Shown here piece after piece: positions 22,099 through 34,400 of a DNA stretch of 64,000 nucleotides; the first letter of the stretch is position 1; every line of letters begins with the position of its first letter. The position numbers and the translations under genes were made by a program. Source of the stretch: Samsoniella hepiali (lineage: Eukaryota; Ascomycota; Sordariomycetes; Hypocreales; Cordycipitaceae); contig LNDK02000024.1 in the NCBI GenBank assembly GCA_001455915.2, forward strand, positions 1,302,001-1,366,000. Direction: 5' to 3'. The notes under the pieces are model-generated. The model had not been told where the DNA came from, made no database searches, and was given only the letters and a program-made list of their open reading frames with translations.

Positions 22099-25000
22099 TT
22101 ACTTCCCGTTTATAAAGCTATTGACCAGCTTCTCTTTATCGACGCTGTGATTGACCAACACCCAAAACTGCCCCTCCTGTCGATACAGCTCGGATGGCCT
22201 ACCGAACTCCACCACTTTTCCATCCTGCATGACCAGCACCCTGTCTAGGTGAGCGACGGTGGCCAGCCTATGAGCAATGACCATGACGGTGGAATCTCGC
22301 AGCCCCTCCCGGATCACCGTCTGTATCGTGGCGTCCGTTTCCATGTCCACGGCGCTCGTCGCCTCGTCCATAATCACAATTCTTTTCCGACAGAGTATCG
22401 CTTTGACGAGACACAGAATCTGCCGCTGGCCCTGCGAGAGATTGGCGCCGCCGTCGCTGACCATGAATGACAAGCCAGAGGCGCCTGCAGCGCTCTTGTT
22501 TTCAGCGTCTGTGGAGAAGAACGGCTGCAAGGAGGCAACCAACGCCACATCAGAATATGCGCCATCTGGATCGACGACGGCTCGCAGTGTGCCACCAAAG
22601 AGGTGCGGATCTTGAGGAATGATGAGGATTCGTTTACGCAGCACCCCGAGTTTGATACCTGAGATATCTACCGAATCAATGTAGATAGTTCCCTGTCGTT
22701 TCTCAATGAGCCGGGCAAAAGACAGAGCTAGTGTCGACTTGCCAGCGCCTGTCCTGCCAACCACGCCAACCCGCTCACCAGGCTTAATGGTAAAAGTTAC
22801 TTCCCGTAGAGTGTCAGGCAGCCCAGGACCGTAGCCTGCCGCATAGTTTGAGACTTCAAGTTCCCCCTCTTCAGGCCAGGAATCTGCAACGTCTAGCCCA
22901 TCAGTTGGCTCCTGCTCAATCGAACCATACTCATCGATCTTCTCAGCGGTCCTGAGCCCGGACTCCATGGCGGATATACGCTGAAGGCAGCCCGACACGG
23001 TTTCGCTGAGCTGTACAGCAAAGGACAGTGCCGCGCCTGCCGTGCCGCCTCCCGCTCCCGATACAACGATGGAGTAGGAAGCCAGCGCGACATAGACAGC
23101 TCCCAGAAGCCCGAGCTGAAAGTCTGTCGCGACGCTGTGCAGACTTTGATACCATGTAGCAGACGCCATTTTATCAAGCATTTGATTCGCGCGCTGGGAG
23201 AAGTGGCCTTTCATTCCGTACGCGCGTACGGTCGAGAGACCTTCTGGAGCGTACAACGAACTGCGATGCTGCCCAAAGACGGATGTCGTCGTGGAATAGA
23301 TAGCAGCCAGGTATTTTGCTGCCGGAATGAGGTTTCTTCCAGCAAGGAAGAATAGATAAAAGAGACCAATCCTGAGAGGCGTGTTGTACAGGGATAACGA
23401 GGCACTGCGCCAATGTTAGCATACTCGGCGAAAGCGCGCGAGGGTCTTCACAGCGCAGAAGACATACCTGCTCCACAGGACAGTAATAAGTTGACTAGAC
23501 ATCGCAAGGAAGGGACCAATCGCGTATGTCAGATCCTCGTCGACGTTTCTCATGTCCGAATCACACCGCTGAAGAATCTCGCCATGTGAGGTCGATTCAA
23601 GCCACTGCAGCGGTGCGCCGAAAATGCGCTCCATCATTCGCGAGAACAGTTTTTGGGAAGCGTTTCTGTAGATTCTAAACAGGAAGACTCCTCGAATTGA
23701 CATGGTCAGCGTTGTCAAGGCACTCATCAAGATGTACGCTTGACCAGGGGAGAGATGGGCTCTCGTCACGCCTGGCGAGACTTCACCCCCAGAGACCCAT
23801 TCTTCAAGCCACCAAGACGCGGCGATTCTGTTCCATTCAAAGACGGCCAGAGATATGAGAGCAGGCAGCCAGCTTGATGCACCACCGCTAGCGTTGAAGT
23901 ACATGATGTAAGGCGCTAATCGGAAGGTATCCTCCGTTGTGTCTCGTTTTGCAGGTTGAGCCTTTGGTGTGGTAGTTGCTTTATCAGACGAGTGATGGCC
24001 ACTTTGTATATGATGCAGTGCATAGTCAAAGCCATCATCCGCAGTAGAACTTGCAGAGTCCTTCTCAGTCGAGGCGTTCCCGCCCGTGGAAAGCAACTCA
24101 CCCGTTGCAGTCATGTCGTGAATAAGCAATCGGTATGAGATTCTGGAGCGCACTTGCTCCTCGTGATGTGTAACAAGAATACGAGTTCTACCACGCGCAA
24201 GGCTCCCACAGAGTGCCTTTTCCAAGATCCACTCGCGGACTTCGGCGTCGACAGCGCTCAGCACGTCATCCATCAACAAGATGCTGGCTCGGGAATAAAG
24301 AGCCCGCGCCAGAGCGATGCGAGAGCGCTGTCCGCCGCTGAGAGAGACGCCTTTGATGGTAATGACAGTCATGTCCCCGTGTTTAAACCTGAGCAGGTCC
24401 TTGTGCAGAGCACAGCAGTAAAGCACATGGGTATAGCGCTCGTCGTCCAAAGGTAGGCCAAACAGAATATTGTCTCGTATTGTCGCGTTGTCCATCCATG
24501 GATTCTGTGACACCAACGCGAAGCTGCCAAGCTGAACCCAGTTCTCGGCAGGATTTGTTTTGGCGTCTTCGCTTTGAGAAGAAAGCGGGCGACAAATGTC
24601 ACCAGACAAGATCTTTGCTTCACCAGCAAGAGCGGATAAAAGCAGCGACTTTCCACACCCCGTCTTGCCAGTTATTATGCTCAACTCGCCGATAGGGAAA
24701 TCTGCCTCGAGGTTCTTAAGTTGAAAGGTCTCCTTTTTTGTCGCTTCCGTGTGCCAACAAATGGTAGCATTGCGCAAGGACAATGCATCGGAGGACACAA
24801 ACTGAGACTCGCTCATCTCTTCTTTTCTCAAAAAAGCATCCAACTCGCCTGCACTTGCCCAGCCGGCTCTAATTCGTGGAATTTCCTGAGGTATGGCCCA
24901 TAGTTTCGACTGAAGCTCTTTAAACAGGTTGATAAAGGTAAACGCCACCGACGCCGTCAATGGATGACCCTGCCAAGTATAAACGTATATCGGGACACCA

Positions 25001-26564
25001 CTCAGAACGGCCGGGCTGATGTTTCCGACGATTACCATCCAAAACATTAACCAGGCAATGTCGGTGTATCTTTGGACCTCGGTTTCTCTGATTTTGTAGA
25101 TTCTCTGCTTCCAAGAAGGCTCGGCGGCGGAAAGTTTTATCTGGCGAATAGCAAGGAGTGCGTCCTGCAGAACCGCATTTCGGTTGCTCTTCAGCTTCCA
25201 GATTTGCAGAAGCAGAGCAGTCCATCGCTTCATAAGTACTGTGCTGAGAGGCGTTATGGACAGCGCAGCAGCGATGGCAACAGCAACTGACTTCCATCCG
25301 ACGAGGGCGACGAGGACGGCGGTTGTGGAGATGAGTTGTGTCAAGAGCCCGACGACCCTGTAGCAAAGTGGGAATGCGGAGCATGCCCGAGCACTGTATA
25401 CCAATGTTAGAACTGTTTGGGTAAATGCCAGGAAAATCAGAGTCGAACCTGAGAGCGTTCATATGAAGCAACGTTGCCATACTCTTAGCCTCTTTGTCCT
25501 CGGGGCTGACAGCAATGGTGGGTAGAGACAGGACCTTTTGGTACGTCAAGGCTGCCAAGGTGTAGCGCATCGGTATAAAAATCATACTAGAGCCGATCCA
25601 TTTCATCCAAGCCGTAAGAAGTACGGGTAAAAGGTTGGAAACGCCGAGGAGCACCACCAAGAACAGAGTGTCGCGGCTGTCGCCCTCGCGCTCGCCGCTG
25701 AGATGCTGCAGCAGTCTATAGGTGACCAAGCTTGGCCCAAGAACGGCCAACGAGTTCAAAATAGCCAGGATCGACTGAAAAATCAGCGGACCAAGGTATG
25801 CCCTGAGCAAAACGAAGCCGAGCCTGTGCGAAGCAAGCTGAGATGCAAACCGTCGATGGCGCTCCGCCAACGTTGCTGTCCTAAGGCTATCAGGAAGCAC
25901 TGGTAGAGCTTCTACGTCCTTTTTCTGTAAATTTTCAAGGCGGAAAACTCTTCTAGGCCATAGAAACGTGAGGAGCTCGATGATGGATGCGGTGTTTTGG
26001 CGGTCGACAGGCGAACCATTATAGGACTCGTCGCTTCCCCTCGGGACGCAAAGGAACACAAACAGCAGCAGAACAGAGAGTGAAATGCTTAAAACAGATG
26101 GCCAACCACCAGAAAGGTCCGAGTTTTGGTGGTGGCTAATGCCTTCCAAGATGAAGAGGAGTGCGGCCGACGCAGCGCCATCAATCATGGATCGAGAGCG
26201 TTTCGCAGGGTCTCCTTCATATAGCACACAAAGAACATGACCAGCCGCGATAATCTAATCCGTATCAGCACAGAAGGCAATATCACCGACATAGTAGCAT
26301 CAATTTTCTCACCCAAGGTAGACATCGACCGAACGATACGACAGCGCTCCCAGCGCCAGTACCAACAGCAGCCCACAATCCAACAGCAGCGCTGGCAGTC
26401 AGGATGAGTCTATCCCGGGAAATCTTTGACAGGCCGTCTCGGTAGAATGGCCGGACTAAAAGGCTGAAAATGCCATGCGTGGCCATTAGTCCGCGTAAGA
26501 TCGGTTCTGCATTGGCCCAAGGTGGGAGTACACCTGGCGGTAGCCAGTCCAAGCCAGCACTCAT
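22099..26564 (-). CDS. ABCC (MRP-type) full-length multidrug ABC transporter
   Basis: Four exons (26313-26564, 25449-26254, 23468-25393, 22099-23404) join in phase, giving 1429 residues. The order is a short hydrophobic N-terminal extension, TMD1, NBD1, TMD2, NBD2. NBD1 has Walker A GKTGCGKS (595-602), signature LSGGQ (704-708) and Walker B ILLMDD (724-729). NBD2 has Walker A GRTGAGKS (1211-1218), LSQGQ (1317-1321) and Walker B IVIMDE (1337-1342). The Asp replacing the catalytic Glu in NBD1, with Glu in NBD2, is the usual ABCC asymmetry. Such pumps export conjugates, drugs or secondary metabolites across plasma or vacuolar membranes; the substrate cannot be read from sequence. The N-terminal extension is shorter than in many relatives and the start codon is uncertain. 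The gene is divergent from lys1. Confidence 0.92.
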
Positions 26565-27604
26565 CCCGACAGCTTCAGCCTTGGTATCACGATATAAACT
26601 AGAATAAAGATTTCAAAGAAAAACGGCATAGTATAATTTTCAACTCTCCTGGCTTCATGTGTTTTTTTGCTGGTGCGGCTTCCCCTCGCCTAGTTGCTGC
26701 ATGCTTACTGGCGCGTCACGCCCCCAAAGCCTCGTTTTCAAGTGCCAGCTAACCCGCCAGCTTAGTTATATTCGTAGCGCAGAAATGCGAGCCGAAATCC
26801 CAAATCAAACTAGAAAAGAAAACGGCAGGGCGGGGTTGTCCTTTTCACTCTGAAGCTGAGCATCAATGTCTTGCACAGCAGCGCAGCGGTCTCAGTTCAC
26901 ATCTCGCGCATTCGGGCATGTCTGAAGATCTACATACCAGGCAGGAGCTTGAGAACTAGGCAGCTCAAATTTGATGCGACAGCGTCGCGCTCAGAGGTAG
27001 ATGCTTGCGCAAGACTAGCACGCCAAACTTCTCAATCTGGTCCGGTCAAGCGCTCTCGCCCGCGCCATCCTAGCAATAATCGCGTTCGACGATTGTGCTT
27101 GTCAATAGTAGATCCCTACGCCAAGAGTGGCCGCGAAACAATCTATACACATAGTGGATCGGTATTAATTTGGTGTATGGCAAATTTTAGGCAGTCTTGA
27201 CATGATTCTGTATAGCACAACAGCCTTAGTCTGAGATGGCAGTGTAAGCCACCCCTCGTTGTGTTCAAACTTTTGCCAAAGGAGTCTCGAGCCACCAATG
27301 TTTGTGTGGCTTCTAGGAACCTTCTTATAAGAAATCTATTTTTAACCGTTTTTGATTTGTTCTGCGCCAAATGTAGCTTCCCCGAACATATCCAGGGTAG
27401 CGAACACGCGGGCATAAACCATCCCGGCTCAGTTATTTCCGCCGCCTGTTACGCAGGGATGCGAATGGTGAACAAAAAACCATGTTGGTTCTTTACCTAT
27501 TAAACAAGCAGATTTCACCACAATAGTATATAGGATATGCTCTATAAAATAGATCATTCTCTCACGCCGAAAATATCATCGGCATCACCACCGGGACTAT
27601 CACG

Positions 27605-27610
27605 TGACTC
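27605..27610 (+). promoter_or_regulatory. TGACTC, possible CPC1/Gcn4-type element
   Basis: TGACTC lies 129 bp before the lys1 start codon, in CACGTGACTCCGG, about 50 bp upstream of the perfect site. It lacks the final A of the full consensus. Confidence 0.4.
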
Positions 27611-27653
27611 CGGCGGGAAGGCCGCATTAGCCGATGCCGGCTAGCTTACCCAC

Positions 27654-27660
27654 TGAGTCA
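27654..27660. promoter_or_regulatory. TGAGTCA, CPC1/CpcA/Gcn4-type site of lys1
   Basis: A perfect TGAGTCA lies 79 bp before the lys1 start codon. TGA(C/G)TCA is the recognition sequence of the Gcn4/CPC1/CpcA bZIP activators of cross-pathway amino-acid control, and lysine biosynthetic genes are classical targets. The site is seen; control by it is inferred. Confidence 0.65.
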
Positions 27661-27738
27661 CTTGTGTCACTTACAAGTAGAGCTTTTCGAGCTCCATTTT
27701 CACCACGCAAACAGCTTCAAACTCATCACATCCTCATC

Positions 27739-28969
27739 ATGGCCACTGTTATTCACCTAAGATCCGAGACCAAGCCCTTTGAGAGGCGCTCGCCCTGTAT
27801 GTACTTGTTCACAATCGCCCAATCTCCAAGCTCACACCGCTGACACAATCGACTAGTGTCGCCTCAGACCGCCAAGGCTCTCATCAACGCTGGCTACGTT
27901 TTGCGCGTGGAAGAGTCGCCGGATCGCATCTACAAGGACAGCGAATTCAAGGAAATCGGCGCCGAGATTATCCCTGCTGGCTCATGGGTCAAGGCGCCGC
28001 TGGACCACATCATCCTGGGCTTGAAGGAGCTTCCCACAGACGGCTGTATGTATTAGCCGCGTCCCTGGAGGAGACGGGGGTTCGACGTCACTCACTAACA
28101 CCTCACCAGCGCCGTTGCCGCACAGCTTTATCCACTTCCACCACTGCTTCAAGAAGCAGGACGGATGGGCCACGGAGCTCGCCCGCTTCGCCAAGGCCGA
28201 CGGCATCCTCTACGACCTTGAGTTCCTCGTCAACGAAAAGGGCCAGCGCGTGGCGGCGTTTGGCTGGAGCGCGGGCTACGCCGGCACGGCCCTCGCGCTG
28301 CTCGCCTGGGCGCACCAGCTGCTGCACCCGGGCGTGCCCCAGCCCGCCGTGCCCGCCTTTGACTCGGCCGCGGAGCTGATGGACGTGGTGCGCGACGCCG
28401 TCGCCGACGCCATGCCGCTCAACAAGGGCCAGTACCCGCGCCTCATGATCATCGGCGCGCTCGGCCGCTGCGGCAACGGCGCCGCCGCCGCCTGCGACGC
28501 CGCGCGCATCCCCGCGGCGTCCCTCGTCAAGTGGGACCTGCCCGAGACCGCCAAGGGCGGGCCCTTTGCCGAAATCACAGAGGCCGACATCCTCGTCAAC
28601 TGCGTCTACCTCGGCGCGCACCGCGTCCCGCCCTTTACCACGCTCGAGACGCTGGCGACGCCCGAGCGACGCCTGCGCGTCATCTGCGACGTCAGCTGCG
28701 ACCCCAACAGCGAGAACAACCCGATCCCCGTCTACTCGGGCTACAGCTCGTTTGACAGCCCCACGGTCGCGCCCAAGGGCAAGCTCGACAAGCCGGAGCT
28801 GCGCGTCATTGCGATTGACCACCTGCCGACCCTGATTGCCCGCGAGGCGAGCGACGAGTACTCGAGCCTGCTCCTCCCCAGTCTCCTGGAGCTCAAGGAT
28901 CGTCAAACCGCCGGCGTGTGGACCCGCGCAGAAAAGACATTCCGAGACCGGGTTGCGGAGCTGCCTTAG
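27739..28969 (+). CDS. lys1: Saccharopine dehydrogenase (NAD+, L-lysine-forming), Lys1
   Basis: Exons 27739-27796, 27857-28045 and 28110-28969 join in phase to give 368 residues, matching fungal Lys1. The N-terminus HLRSETKPFERRSPLSP, rebuilt across intron 1, is the conserved Lys1/AlaDH-like substrate region. RIYKDSEFKEIGAEI and the FHHCFKKQDGW segment follow. The nucleotide-binding stretch is IIGALGRCGNGA (about 197-208), and the C-terminal half has DVSCDPNSENNPIPVYS and IAIDHLPTLIAREAS. The enzyme performs the last step of the alpha-aminoadipate pathway, splitting saccharopine to L-lysine and 2-oxoglutarate with NAD+. A perfect CPC1-type site lies upstream. Codon third positions are very GC-rich, which produces a long antisense shadow frame. 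Confidence 0.96.
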
Positions 28970-29492
28970 ACTGAGGCTGGCATAAGACGGCCCAACAAAA
29001 GCTCTCCATAGTGATTTGACTACGAAGAAAAAAGAATAATGCATATCAAGGTGCTGCCTTAGCCTCCTCCCACTTGTATCATCATGCTACGTGTGTGAGT
29101 GGTGCAAGTTGCATCCTCGTCTGTGACTTGTGCATCTGCGCAATGGTTGCTGACCGTCAGACCCTGGTATACCAAGCCCGGCCAGATATTAAACTATGTG
29201 AAGCTCCCACAGCCATCTACCCTGATATTCTAGAGATGTTCCGATATGACACCCAAATTTATCAGCTTGTCTCCCCGGGTCTCTCCACTGTCAGTATCAT
29301 TACTCAAGTGTATGCTGCGTGCCTGCAGACTTACAAAGTGTCCGTAAAAACCAGTGATGGTTGTGCCGTCGGCGATTCCAATTGTCCTCATGCGTAATCG
29401 TCGTTTCGGGCCAAAGGTTATCGTTCTGTTACGATTGGTACGTATCTGCTCGGACACGGGATACGTCAGCATCTTCGCTTCTGCAGGTAGCA
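28970..29492. other. Convergent 3' intergenic region
   Basis: 523 bp between the stop codons of lys1 and the DUF7600-type F-box gene. No gene or repeat seen. Confidence 0.55.
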
Positions 29493-31499
29493 TCAAATGG
29501 CGGTCGGAGTTCTGACCTTCAAATACCGAACAATGCCATGACGATGGTAGTCTGCAAGATCGTCTCTCTCAAAGACGTAGAGACCCACAGAGATGGACGA
29601 AATTCGTTCGCCCCCAGCTCCGTCAATAGAAAAGAGCGAGGCGCGTTCCGACGGCGTCTCCCCACACCGACCAAACCTCTCGGAAGTGAGAGCGCCCGTT
29701 TCAGGCACCTCGCAGTCGTATACAAATTGCAGGCCGCACAGGGAGCCATGAAATAGCACCCGTATACCCTGCACGTGAGCCAAGTTTCTACCTCCTCGCC
29801 CGCCAAAGTGAATCCAGGAGAGTGGCTGGTAGATGTTGTGATCGGGAGAGAGGCCGGTAAAGGAGCTGGCATTCAGGATCAGGTCGTCAGGCGGCGGATC
29901 GGGATACCAAATGGCTGCCCGGCGAAAACTCATGTCTATTGACTGGGAAGCTACTTTGCTGTCAAGCTGCTTGTAATATATTGACAAAGCAGTGATCTTG
30001 TACCCCTGTGCACATGTTAGAGGATGAAGGCGCTGTGATGTCGGGGCGGTTTGGCTTACATCGAGTGTCACTCGCAGGCGATTCACTCGCCCCTCTACTA
30101 GCAGACGTTCGGATATCGGTACGCCCTTGATACGTCCCACCCATTTACATGTCTCTTGTTCCGTGCCGACGACTTGTAAAGCCCGTACGCCATGCGGTCC
30201 CATCGCCACGCGAAAGCCATGTAGTGCCGCGACATTGCAAAGTGTTTCGCCGCTGTCGAATAAATAGCCTGCAAAATGCTCTTCTCCACCATTGCTGCTA
30301 ACGATTCGAATGCCTGTGATGTAGTCCCAAATGCCAGTATTAACCATTGCGATGCCAATGATTACAGGACCAAGAGGAACTTCTACCTCAGTCGTTGTTG
30401 TCGAATATCTTGGACTTGCCCACAATTCTGAAGAAGCGGGCGAGTCTGGTATGTATACACCACTGGAGAGGGAAGTCCATCCTTCTGAATCAGCAGGATC
30501 TAGCTGTACATTTAATGTGTTGGTCATTACAGGTGGCCTGATGAGCGGAAGCAGTCTTCTTGCCAGAGTCCATACACGGTGCCGATTCCAGAGGCATGGA
30601 GACGAAGCATTGCGTCTTGAAAAGCGGTAGGCATACAGAAGCGCGCAGATGTCGCTGGCCACTGCTTTCTCTCTCGCCTCAAACAGAAAGCCGCTTTCGC
30701 AATCAGGGTCAAATCGAGACAGCCAAAAGGCACGGCTCGAGAAAAGGGATTGGAATGACCAAGAGGCTTGGCGAAGATTCAATGCATCCTTTGTTCCTAG
30801 GCTGATAATGATCATTTCACGCAGCTCCCAAGGCAGACGAGAGAAGTCATCATGGCGACCACCGGGGTCTATTGGTGTATTGAGACTTGGCACATCTTCT
30901 CTCGGTCCTGACAGCAGAGAAGCAAGATCCGGGACCCGAAAAGGGTCGCCTAGGGCGCCGATACTATTTAAAGCATGACCATCGAGGAGTCGAAACGTCT
31001 CCTTCCATGGATGCCAAAGTCTGGTGTCGAGCTCGAGACGACCGCCGTAGTCATGTCCCCAGTTCAGCCCGTGGAACCAGAATGGAAATGGAAGTGACTC
31101 GCAGACCTTGACCAGCCTCTCTGGTGAGAATGCGGATGCGCCGTCAGCCTTTTGCAAAAGACGCCAGCAGGCATCATGGAGTACGAAGCCATGGAGGCCG
31201 TCACGGGCTGCTTGGTCCATGACCGGGGGCACCATGAGCTCATCTGAGCTTGTCGCTGTATCCCATCGAAGCGACGGGTCCACCGGCATGACCCATTCTG
31301 GACTGTTACGGTAATGGGCGACTCCGCTCACCAAAGCATCGGGGCCCTTGCGGTAGACTACTGGTGTTAGTGCCCGTAAACGGATCCTGTGCGCATGCAA
31401 CTCACCAGCGCGATACTCACACAGCCAGTCCTGCGATTCTGTGACGGAACTCTTGTAGATCCCGACACCACACAAAAGGCAGTTGTATCGGCTGACCAT
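29493..31499 (-). CDS. F-box protein with large C-terminal fungal domain (DUF7600-type)
   Basis: The minus-strand frame is open over 668 codons, but two good introns lie inside it: 31361-31405 (45 bp, GTGAGT, CTAAC branch) and 30006-30059 (54 bp, GTAAGC, CTAAC branch). Removing them gives 635 residues. The N-terminus has NCLLCG and a tryptophan-rich segment around WFHGLNWGHDYGG. An F-box core lies at about 205-250 (SRLPWELREMIIISLGTKDA, then LRQASWSFQSLF). The C-terminal 350 residues resemble the beta-rich extension seen in many ascomycete F-box proteins annotated DUF7600. It presumably acts as a Skp1-binding receptor in an SCF ligase, with unknown target. Both introns are multiples of three without stops, so unspliced messages would still be translated. 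Confidence 0.75.
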   Translation of the reverse strand: MVSRYNCLLCGVGIYKSSVTESQDWLCEYRAGELHAHRIRLRALTPVVYRKGPDALVSGVAHYRNSPEWVMPVDPSLRWDTATSSDELMVPPVMDQAARDGLHGFVLHDACWRLLQKADGASAFSPERLVKVCESLPFPFWFHGLNWGHDYGGRLELDTRLWHPWKETFRLLDGHALNSIGALGDPFRVPDLASLLSGPREDVPSLNTPIDPGGRHDDFSRLPWELREMIIISLGTKDALNLRQASWSFQSLFSSRAFWLSRFDPDCESGFLFEAREKAVASDICALLYAYRFSRRNASSPCLWNRHRVWTLARRLLPLIRPPVMTNTLNVQLDPADSEGWTSLSSGVYIPDSPASSELWASPRYSTTTTEVEVPLGPVIIGIAMVNTGIWDYITGIRIVSSNGGEEHFAGYLFDSGETLCNVAALHGFRVAMGPHGVRALQVVGTEQETCKWVGRIKGVPISERLLVEGRVNRLRVTLDVSQTAPTSQRLHPLTCAQGYKITALSIYYKQLDSKVASQSIDMSFRRAAIWYPDPPPDDLILNASSFTGLSPDHNIYQPLSWIHFGGRGGRNLAHVQGIRVLFHGSLCGLQFVYDCEVPETGALTSERFGRCGETPSERASLFSIDGAGGERISSISVGLYVFERDDLADYHRHGIVRYLKVRTPTAI

Positions 31500-34400
31500 G
31501 ACGACTGATGTACACTGTTGAATGTGCAGCGGGGTAAAGATGCAAGACGGTATGCATGGCAGCAGCCGTTGCGCGTTACATAATCAGGAGAACACGTCCT
31601 TGTCCTGACATTGAAGTCGGGAAAGGGCAAGTATATTGTAGGGTGAATCATCTTCTCATACAACTGTTGCAGTACTCTTGCTGGCCTGATGATGAAAGAA
31701 ATGATAAGAGGGACAAGGTACACGGATTGTTAATACACTTATGCGACCTAAAATGGCCTGTTGTGCGCTACTGTAAGCCCTATCTACTGGTACGCCGTGT
31801 AACCTGTTTGCTTGAAATAACTAAAACTAGATTCATTCTGTATGGAAGAGACAAGACCAAATCGAAAGAATTCAGCTACATCTACGAACAGCCCACTCCG
31901 TTGAATGTGCAGCGTAGCACCAACTCGGAAATAGATGCACTAACAATGATGCACCGGCGTAGCGTGTGGCAACTCGATAGCTGCAAAACGGCCATTCGTA
32001 TCAATCTGGCCAGACATCTGGCCGCACTAGTCTTCGTCTCAGGTGGCTTCCGAAATTTTCAATGGGAATGCTCCTGTTCACGCCATTGAAGTACTGGCGA
32101 GGGTCCAGCACTTAGTGGTTGGTGGTCGTCAATGGACGGCAGGCCGCTAAGACACACTAAAACAGCGCCTTGTTGTAGAGACCCAGGCACGAGGTGCGTC
32201 CAGAACCTATGCCCGACTGAGATATTCTCTAAAAGAGATGAGAGATTGGTGGCTCAGACAGCCAAATGCTGCCGTCGTATAACCCGACACCACTGATGAA
32301 CGCATCATCATGTTGCGCTAGACTGTCCATGTGAATGCGTGCCATACGCGGCATGTGTTGCACCAACTTACCCTTCGGAGATGTACTCACCCGCTTCTCC
32401 ATTCTGAGCTAGACCTCTCGATGCTAAAGCTACCGAACAATGCCGATTCCGGCGGAATTACGTTGGCCGACTCTGTTCAACGCAGCTGGGCCAAAGAAAC
32501 GGGTCACCACAAACAATGGCCAGACATGTTGAACGCAGAATTCTGCCTGCAACCAAGGAACCGGCGACGGGCGAATCGTGGCTCAAACAACGGCATGGCC
32601 GAGCTTCACCATGAATCGGTTAGAAAAACAGTCATACAAGGCAGGTAGGCTCCCTCAGGCCACCTGTTTCGCTTCTTCTTCGGCAAAGAAAGCCAAGAAG
32701 GGTCAATGTCTAGTTATGTAACGTGGATTTATTGGCCCCGAGAATAAAACTGTCTTGGACCGGACCGATGGGAAAGCCACACGATAAAAACAAAGCTTGA
32801 AGAGGGAAGCGGCCCCGGTAAAAGCAAGACACGGGGTGTCGATCCAGAGCCAGGTCTATTTCTATTTTGCAAAAATGAATTCCTAACATGGAACACGTTG
32901 AGAAGGGAGGGCCTTTTTTTTCTTGGCTGTAGATGGCGAAGCTGACGTTTCAGCATGGGTTCTTGGTATGGAAGACCTCGGCGGTTAAAATCGACGCGAC
33001 GCGGGCTACGGAAAAAATCCGCTCCAAGGTAAACAAACAAGACGTCAAGTAGGAATAAGCGAACGGGGGAAGGAAAACAGTCTATTTGAGCAGAAGCGTG
33101 TCAGGGAGAATCCGGGACCAGGGGCGTGTTGATGCGATGTGATGGAATGGTATTGGTACCACGCGCATTCCAGCCATGGCAGCAAGTACACAGTGCTGGT
33201 TTGAGAGCGGCAGTGGTTGGGATACCTGCGGCCCGAAGGAAAAGAGGCCTCTCCCTCCCTTTTCAGGTGAAGCTGAAGAAAGCTCGAAAAACCCAGCCTC
33301 ATGATTGTCGCGTGGCGAACAAACGAGTGGATGTGGATGACGGGTTTATCATTGTGTGCTTTGTTAGGCGGGCGGTTGGCTGGGATGTACATGGCTGGCG
33401 CAAAGCAGCAGCGTGGCTGGAAAATGACAAGAAGCACCAGCCACAGCAGCCACGGGAGGCCCCACGTGTGGCTCTGGAAGGGCAAGTGGGGTACGTGGTG
33501 GGGGATTTCAGACTGTGGCCGGTGCGCCCCTCCCATCGTGGAGAGAGAACAGTTGAGCAGCAAGGCGCTGTGGCTCGTGCAGTGGCTGGCACGGCTGGGA
33601 ACGGGCTGGTGTGTGTGGCTTGGGGCAGCGCTCCCTCGCCCCAAGAGCTATGACGCCATGCCCAACGCTAAACCGTAGGGCTCCCAAGGTTCTAAAAACA
33701 GGTACTTTACTACTCTTAGTACAGTGGTACAACACTGTGGCGCCAGGCTTTCGGGCGCATCCTTTCTGGCGGCTGATCAGGCATACTTGCTTACACTGTG
33801 TATGTACAGTACAGCGCCGGGGGGAAGGGCTGTTTCGAGTAGAAAGCAGCGTCTGCCGTGAGAATGCATATTTCTATTCTCGATGCATTGCAGATTGAGC
33901 AAAAAAAAGGGAAGAAAAAAGAAAAAAAGAAACGAGCCAAGTCTTTTGTCACATGTCTTGGCTTTTCTCTGGTTGGAACAATGGCAAGGCAAAAAAAACC
34001 CCACCACACCACCCCCCCCCTTCTGCATTTGCGACACCAAACCCGCAACAATGGGGGATGTGGTGGTGCACTGCACTGTGCGGCTTGTTTTACCTTGGGA
34101 AACACTGCGTGTATTGGACAGAGGGCTGCTCCATGCAGGAACAGAAGAGACATTTTTTTTTAACACGGCATGAACCAGAACAGGGCGGACAGCCTAGCTG
34201 CGACAGAAGCAGGTAAAAAACGCTGGAATTGAGATAAGGCCGCCTATATGACAAATTGACTGGAGGCAATGGCAAAACGTATCAGATAAGGTTCCTAAAT
34301 TAACTCTCCGCTGTTACGGAAGTTTTGCTGAGATCCGAGCGCTGATGCTCTGCGTCGACAGCGTAGTTCAGATGAACTCTACACACATCGAGTGAGAGGT

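Larger units (their letters stand above)
26565..27738. promoter_or_regulatory. Divergent region between the ABC transporter and lys1
   Basis: About 1.2 kb with the promoters of both genes. The lys1 side holds a TGAGTCA element and a TGACTC half-type element (listed separately). The transporter side is unremarkable. The open frames inside have no recognisable product. Confidence 0.55.

Noticed and set aside
26313..26450. A second hydrophobic frame overlapping exon 1 of the ABC transporter
   Set aside because: It is closed by TGA upstream and cannot join exon 2 in phase, whereas the chosen frame joins it with phase 0.
28103..29044. 313-codon antisense open frame over lys1
   Set aside because: Shadow of lys1 exon 3; no independent start context or motif.
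31556..32089. 177-codon open frame downstream of the DUF7600-type gene's 5' end
   Set aside because: No recognisable motif and no supporting structure; could be real but I cannot support it.
33045..33653. Overlapping frames of about 200 and 175 codons on opposite strands
   Set aside because: Both cover the same bases, are rich in Arg/Pro/Cys/Trp, show no domain, and have no introns or leader that would make one preferable.
34281..34289. ATCAGATAA, a match to the iron-regulator (SreA/Sfu1) consensus
   Set aside because: It lies 15 kb from the ferric reductase promoter with no iron gene near it; a single 9-mer is expected by chance at this scale.
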